49,746 nucleotides of DNA from Stenocarpella maydis (taxonomy: Eukaryota > Ascomycota > Sordariomycetes > Diaporthales > Diaporthaceae), in contig NQMI01000142.1 in assembly GCA_002270565.1 (NCBI GenBank), positions 1-49,746 of the forward strand, read 5' to 3'. Within the stretch, counting starts at the first letter, position 1. Each line of letters begins with the position of its first letter. The notes below the pieces were generated by a model that was given only the letters and a program-made list of their open reading frames with translations, ran no database searches and was not told where the DNA came from. The translations under genes were made by a program, and so were the position numbers. Positions 44,142-49,746 of the stretch are shown in pieces.

Positions 44142-44375
44142 ATGAAGAGCCTCGAGAGCCAACGCACCTACACCAGCCTGACCAGCTGCTCTGCCTCGTC
44201 CGCAGACTCCAATAACACCACCGCCAACGACAATAATATCCGTGTCAACCCCAGGACCGGCCGCCCCCTGCGCAACACCTCCTTTGGGGGCCGCCACAGC
44301 AACGACTGGCTGTTCGGCAGCGTCACAGTCAAGAAGTCCATCAAGAAGGGCGTCAAGCGCGTTCTTTCGCACTGA
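44142..44375 (+). CDS. Small basic orphan protein, 77 residues
   Basis: An intron-less frame from the ATG at 44142 after an A/C-rich leader. The first 35 residues are Ser/Thr/Asn-rich. The second half, with NPRTGRPLRNTSFGGRHSND followed by WLFGSVTVKKSIKKGVKR, looks conserved and strongly basic, suggesting an interaction motif or small peptide domain. No family can be named. It is convergent with the metacaspase. The main argument for a gene is the GRPLRN...GRHSNDWLFG pattern and the clean leader. Confidence 0.5.
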   Translation: MKSLESQRTYTSLTSCSASSADSNNTTANDNNIRVNPRTGRPLRNTSFGGRHSNDWLFGSVTVKKSIKKGVKRVLSH

Positions 44376-44812
44376 GCACACCCGACAGTCTAGGGAGCAG
44401 TGGAACATGGCAATGATGACCAGGGTGGTCATGACACTAGTGGAGGAGATTCTGGTCGACGAGGAGGCCGAGCCGCCACATAGTAGCGGGCTGCTCGTCA
44501 GACCAAGGCGCACCAGGCCGGAGGAGGCATGTCAGGACAGGATGGCCACACAGGCTGATGGAGGAAGGGAAGGGCCGCGGGAGGGTCACCATAGCAGTAT
44601 AGGCCGTCCGCCCACCAGTATCGTCTATTCAATACACTCGTTACCTCATACTCGTCCAAATCCTGTCGATTGGTGTGTGAGCTCCTACCCCCTCAAAATA
44701 CAAACTTCCCGTACAATATACGAGCGGGTGAGAGCACCCAGCCACCCTCGCGAGACAAGTACATGCCACGTTTCCAGAACCGTCGTACCTCTCGAAGCAT
44801 CCCGGGTCCGCC
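44376..44812. other. Convergent intergenic region
   Basis: 437 bp between the small orphan and the metacaspase stop. Nothing recognised. Confidence 0.5.
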
Positions 44813-46183
44813 TCACATGATGAACTTCAGTTCGACATCTGTCGGGTGGTTCGTTAGTGTTCAATTCGAGACAAGGACAAGTGTGTTTTCACGGGTGGGG
44901 AGGTGGTCGGCTCACCTAGGGGATGACTGCAGCTGAGCTGTGGCTTTTGCGTGTACTTGGTCTCGAGGATGTCACGAATGTTGTTCAGCAGCTCGAGGTA
45001 CGTCTGGTCGCGGCTTTTCCTGAGAGCGGAGATGAACGCCCACGACATGGCGCCGGTGGACTGCGACGCGATGGTGGCGTCGGCGCTGGTCTGGTCATCC
45101 TTGCTCCCGCTCCACAGGATCACGTCCGCAGGGCTCGTCTTGGTCCGGATCGTCTTCTCGTGCGCCTTGTCGCCGGTCATGGCGGACTTGGCAAAGTTCA
45201 TGAAGGAGCTCGCTACGCCGCCGAGGTCGCCCCGCGCGTAGGACATGGCCGCCGAGAGCAGCCCCTGGCCGGCTTCCTTGGCCAGGTTGGGCTCCTTCAG
45301 TACGCCCTTGGTGGAGTAGATGTACGGCAGGTCCAGCATGGAACCCGAGTGGCAGGAATCGAAGATGGCCGTCAGACGGACACCGGCCTGGAGGGGCTTG
45401 ACGACTATTTCGTGGACCTCGTCGTCCACAATATGGCCCCGCTGTTTGAAGTCGACTGGGTAGATGACCTCGTCGTATCCATCGCCTTCGTCGCCGTCTA
45501 GATCCTTCGTCTGCCCACCGTGTCCTGCAACAGCACCATCAGCACTGACCATTTCCTGCACGGTCCCGGACCCTCCCCCCCAAATGAACTTGGAAATCTG
45601 ACTTACCAGAGTAATGCAAGAAGAGCGAGTCGTTGGGCCGCGCATTGCTGACTAGCCAGTTCATGGCGCGCAGGATGTTCTGCTTGGTGGGCTGCAGTAC
45701 CGGGTTGGCCTGGTCGTCGGTCAATATGACCATGTCCTCGCGTTTGTACCCGTAAAACTCCATCAGGAAGCCCGAGACGTTCCTCGTGTCGTTGATGCAG
45801 CCCTTGAGCTCCGCATTGGTGCCGAAGTAGTTGATGCCGATCAGCAACGCCTTCCGCTTGCCCGTGCAGGCACTGTACTGAAATGTGTAGCCCTGGGGCG
45901 CGCCATGGCCAAACTGCTGTGTACCTTGCGGAGGGGGCGCTCCGTGGCCTCTGGGAGCGTAGCCGCCCTGATTATAGGGCTGCGGGGGGGTGTGGTATTG
46001 ATTCTGCTGCTGCGGAGGGTACCCGTAGCCTTGCTGCGGAGGGTAGTGGTGTTGTGGTGGCCCCTGGTTGTAGCCATAGCCTTGCTGATGAGGAGGTCCC
46101 CATTGTTGCTGAGGCGGTCCTTGGTTGTGCCAGCCGCCGCCGCCGCCGCCGCCCGGACCGTAACCTTGGCCTGGATACGCCAT
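44813..46183 (-). CDS. MCA1: Metacaspase (type I, peptidase C14)
   Basis: Three exons, 46183-45607, 45524-44916 and 44838-44813 (introns 82 and 77 nt), give 403 residues. The last exon codes only for DVELKFIM. Residues 1-105 are a Gly/Pro/Gln/Tyr-rich prodomain ([20 protein letters not shown]) of the prion-like kind found in fungal type I metacaspases. The caspase-like p20 part starts at [13 protein letters not shown] and contains [11 protein letters not shown], the catalytic histidine in HYSGHGGQ (His194, next to intron 1) and the catalytic cysteine in DSCHSGS (Cys250). It cleaves after Arg/Lys, is Ca2+-dependent and acts in stress, protein quality control and cell death. The ATG at 46183 opens the expected [10 protein letters not shown]; upstream codons remain open but are not family-like. 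Complete and intact. Confidence 0.95.
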
Positions 46184-49156
46184 GTATGAAGCGGGTGTCG
46201 TGAGTGTGCGAAGGGCACGAGATGCGACGAGCGCCGATGGTCGGGGACAGAGTATCCGGGGGTGAGGTCGGTATCGCGTGGAGAAGACGACTGATCGGGC
46301 TGCGATTGATGGAGGAGGCGCGGTTGGGGTCTCAGGGAAGCCGATGATCACGAAGAACGGGTAGTAAAGTAAGGTTGAGGCGAGGTCGGTTAGGCTGGTT
46401 GCGGCACGTCTGCAAGAAGAGCTGACGTTTCGGCGCGGCGGGCTGAGTTGTTGCTGGTGCTGGAGCTGGGCCCACACGCTAGGCTGCTTGTGGTGCTCCC
46501 GTCAGCTGTCATGTCAGGATGTGAGGCGCGGTTGAGGGGTCAGGCCGGATGGAGGGGCGCTGATGGCCAGAGGGGCAGCAGGCGTCGCAGGTAACGGATG
46601 GTCCGCCGTTTGGTTGTCGTTTGGATCACCGGTCCTGGGTGGTTGGGGCCGCCTCGCTTGTGATTCAGGGTCTCCCCCGCCTTGGCGGCGGCCTGGCTCA
46701 CAGGCACCTCCTGGGCCCGTCTTGGAGGTGCCGATCCATCCGACCCGCGGATCATGACTGGATACTAAGTATTACTGACAGGACATGGCATTATAGACTA
46801 GGTGTCCGTGGCCTGAGTTCGCCGAGACCCGGCTAGCGGGCTGGGGCTCTGCTACTGGCTGGTTTAAAGAAGCAAGACAGCCAGACCTCACGTCTTTGGT
46901 TGGTGAGATGGGTCACTGTCAGGAATGCTGACCCGAGACCGTCAAGGTGGCCGGCCAGCCTCAAGGCGCCTACTATGTGCACTGCGCATGAAAGCACGCA
47001 AAAGCATCAGTTATGGCCCGAGTGTGAGAACCTCTTTTTCGGCCACGTTTGTTCCTAGAACTGACTACCCTGCCTTGCGCGGGCACTGTTGTTTGGTCGT
47101 CGATATCAGACCTCCCTTCCCTTATCTCCATTCAACGTCGAATCTTGTTCTGACGTGGACTTTTGTCAACTGCCCAGCCGTGTCGAGCACCATTCAGTTG
47201 GTCATGAGCAGCAGCAGCGTGAAATGCAGGCTCGACAGGCTCGAAATCCGTCGCCACATCTGGTGGACCACTCCGGGCCCGGCTGCGCGCTCCTACATGC
47301 GGAATCAGTTTCTTTTCCCAGTCGCTTAGATCGCCAAGTGGGATCGACCACCTACGGTCTTGCGCGGTGTGCCTGCCAGGACTGTCTTTCTGGTGAAGGG
47401 ATGGTCATCTGCACCCAGCTATCAGTATCCTGGCCCTGTGCTACGCCGTGCCGCGTGTCTGGGCTGTTCTGGCACAGCTTGGAAGTCCTACCCGCTGTGA
47501 GATGGGCGGCTCTCGCGTGGGCCCTCCAGCCTATGGAGCATCACGGCGCGAGCTCATCGGAGCCGTCGGGGTGTAGGGTATCGGGCATTCGTGCTCCAGG
47601 GGCGTGTAGACCGGCGGGGGAGATTGCATCTTGCGAGCGCTGTGGTGAAATCCTCAGTACTTCATTTCACTTCATTTCTAGTCCAAGGGCCAGTTTGGTG
47701 GAACCCCACTTGTCGTCGGGACTATCGAAAAAGTCGTCAAAAAGGAAGGCGTGTTGTTCGTTCGCCATGGCGCGCCAAGAGCCAAGAGTGTTCATTGAGT
47801 CTTGTGGGGAGACTGGGCTATTAGGAGCGAGGGATTGTTTCTCGAGGGAAGTGTCTTGGTACTGATTCCATATAGGGCTAAAGCAGGCTCTGTTTCTGAC
47901 AATTGTTCTGGCTGCACATATTGCTTTGCTTTCCTCGTTTGGAGTGTGTGTCATGCGGTCCCCAGCCTTGGAGGGCATCTACGTATAAAACAATACGTGC
48001 GTGCACCGAGAGCAGTATGCGGGTGTAATACAGCAGCTGCCACCCAAGCCTTGGTCCGTCGGCCCCTTCCCTTGGTTATTTCCGATTGAGGCTGTGTAAA
48101 CTGTCCCTGAAAGTCGGTGGGTTAGGACCAACGCTGCGCTGGTCATATCCTCACTTGTCTTCACTTGGTCGCCCGGGGACGACAGACCACAGTATATGCT
48201 TGCTTGCATTGGGGAAGCCCGGACGGCTGGCAGGAGATAGTGTTGCCGCTGCTAGAGCTGATCAGAGCCACCTTGGGCCTTGGAAGCGCCTCAGGATGTC
48301 GCAAGCTGCGCCCTGTGCATTGTGCTGCGCAGCCCCTGCATGTTTCTGTCTCTGATTCAGCTAACATCTCTATGGGCAGAGTCGGGTGCCCCGGGTGCCT
48401 GGGTGCTTGGGTGCTTGAGGTGAGCAAAAGCGGCAGCACGCATATAATGTGGCAGCTGCAACTCCCTACCTAGGGTACTTCGCTAGTTGATACTGCCAAA
48501 GTGCGGCATCAACAGGGGGATTGGGGGCTATGCAAACCGTAAACACAGAGCCAGTGTGTGAATTCCAGGGCGCTCCTCGCCATTTCTACCGCCCACAGGG
48601 GCGCTTGGCACCTGCACAAACAGCTCATCCACCACCCACACCCACCTGCTGCCCCATCAATCTAGTCTCGAGATTGACATCTGGCCCCACTCTGTATTTC
48701 CCTCAACCCCCCCCCAGGCCTCGGGGATGCGGTATGCCATTACCGTCGCGTACGGATCGGACAAAGTTTCGTGACTGACGGAGTACAGCAATCACTCTCT
48801 CAATCACCACCACTCAGTCTCAGTGACACACAGGCCTCTCTGACTGACACTTGAGGCCTCCCCCCAAAAAAACACCGCCTGGTCAAAGCTCCCTTGTGTG
48901 CAGTACGCTCCAGCCTATCACTGCGAGGCCATCGTGCTTTAAAAGCAACTATCCTCCCAGCACAAGAAGCTCTCTTTTTACCACTGTCACCGTTTCTGAT
49001 GCTGTAGTCGTGCTGAACCTCGTCTTGCACAGCTCAAGCTCTTTCTCTTTTCTCTTTCTCTCTCACACACATTTTCCTCTTGCCCAAGGACCCCACCATT
49101 ACCGCCAAAACAACCCCGCCATCCACCAGACCCGCACAGCCGCAAACACAACCAAC
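46184..49156. other. 3 kb gene-free region between divergent genes
   Basis: Between the metacaspase (minus) and the WW-domain gene (plus). No frame in it is protein-like. A degenerate GGGTGCYT tandem stretch lies at about 48383-48417 and TACCTAGG at 48467. The last about 120 bp are a CT-rich leader (TTTCTCTTTCTCTCTCACAC) that is probably the promoter and 5' UTR of the WW gene. Confidence 0.5.
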
Positions 49157-49746
49157 ATGTCTTTCTTCAAGAAACTTACCTCCGAGTTCGAGAACCTGAC
49201 CACCAAAGATCGCGCTGTCGATCCGGGCCAGCAGTATCAGGGCCAGCAGTATCAGGGCCAAGGTCAGTACAAGCTTCCCGCCCATTAACAACTCCCAATA
49301 TTCGTGCCCCTGCAGGGCTCCTCCTGACTCAAGGCTGACACAAGGATGCTGCAGGCTATCCTCCTCAGGCCCAGTACGGCAGCCCGTACCCCCCTTCGCA
49401 GAGCCCCTACCAGCCCCCACCACAGCAGCAGCAGCCCTATGGGTCCTACAGCCAGCCGCCCCAGGGTTACGGACAGCAGCAGTACCAGCAGCCACCACCT
49501 CAGCAGTACGGCAGCCCGGCTCCGTACGGCGACCGCCCCCCGGCCCCTCCCGCCACCAGCAGCTATGGATCTTCCGACCGCCCTCCCGTCCCCAGCCAGT
49601 GGGTTCCCGTCTGGTCTGAGTCCCTGAGACGGTGGTACTTTGCCGAGACGAGCGGCCGCAGCCTTTGGGAGGCTCCCATCCCCGTTCAGCCTCAGCCTGC
49701 GTTTGGCGACCAGGCCGGCACCCGAGGCATGGACTCCGGCTACGGT
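49157..49746 (+). CDS. WW-domain protein, partial (3' end beyond window)
   Basis: Exon 1 (49157-49262) joins in phase to exon 2 (49355 to the right edge) over a 92 nt intron that begins GTCAGT and ends GCTGCAG; the join reads QYQGQGYPPQAQYG. At least 166 residues are visible. The N-terminus MSFFKKLTSEFENL is followed by a Gln/Tyr/Pro-rich stretch (QQPYGSYSQPPQGYG, QQQYQQPPPQQYG) and then a WW domain: PSQWVPVWSESLRRWYFAET ... LWEAP, with the two signature Trp and the terminal Pro. WW domains bind Pro-rich ligands. The reading frame is open at the window edge, so the C-terminus is missing. The intron donor is slightly off consensus. Confidence 0.85.

Noticed and set aside
1..49746. tRNA, rRNA and CRISPR arrays
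   Set aside because: Looked for T-loop GTTCRA-type motifs, rRNA-like conserved blocks and spaced direct repeats; none convincing, and CRISPR is not expected in a fungal nuclear genome.

Overview
The window looks like nuclear chromosomal DNA of a filamentous ascomycete (Pezizomycotina, most likely a Sordariomycete). Evidence: compact genes with 50-126 nt GT-AG introns and CTRAY-like branch sites, GC-rich coding exons, an AT-rich block of the kind left by repeat-induced point mutation (RIP), and fungal protein families (CBM1-tailed lyase, GH6 cellulase, UNC-93-like and Dal5-like transporters, metacaspase, Med18). No tRNA, rRNA, CRISPR array or intact transposon was recognised. All multi-exon models were built by hand from splice consensus, phase and family similarity.

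Layout. 1-2.95 kb is an AT-rich, gene-free block that begins with a (TAA)n microsatellite. At 3.1-8.4 kb is a compact trio: a beta-lactamase-like hydrolase whose catalytic serine is replaced by alanine, a CmcJ/AsaB/NvfI-type dioxygenase-fold protein transcribed divergently from it, and a Dal5-type MFS transporter. This could be a minimal specialised-metabolism locus. 8.4-11.7 kb is gene-poor and holds a 456 bp foldback (inverted-repeat) element and a 29 bp tandem duplication. A secreted GH6 cellobiohydrolase lies at 11.7-13.3 kb, followed by about 5 kb without a recognisable gene in which the motif CCTAGGTA recurs.

18.4-30.2 kb holds mostly housekeeping genes: an UNC-93-like membrane protein, acetyl-CoA hydrolase/CoA-transferase (ACH1), a proline-rich membrane-anchored orphan, Mediator subunit Med18, and a large orphan whose reading frame is broken by an 11 bp near-duplication. 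33-49.7 kb holds a small single-BIR protein, a small secreted Ser/Thr-rich protein, a PL20 glucuronan lyase with a C-terminal CBM1, a two-exon orphan, an ACC-synthase-like aminotransferase, a 77-residue basic protein, a metacaspase with a Gly/Pro/Gln/Tyr-rich prodomain, and the start of a WW-domain protein that runs off the right edge.

Functionally, the GH6 enzyme and the CBM1-lyase suggest a plant- or algal-biomass degrader. The BIR protein and the metacaspase represent families tied to fungal cell death and stress, and they lie about 11 kb apart. The most unusual items are the serine-less beta-lactamase homologue beside the CmcJ-like gene with a hexanucleotide repeat in their shared promoter, a GC-AG intron in the transporter, the broken orphan gene, and the foldback element.
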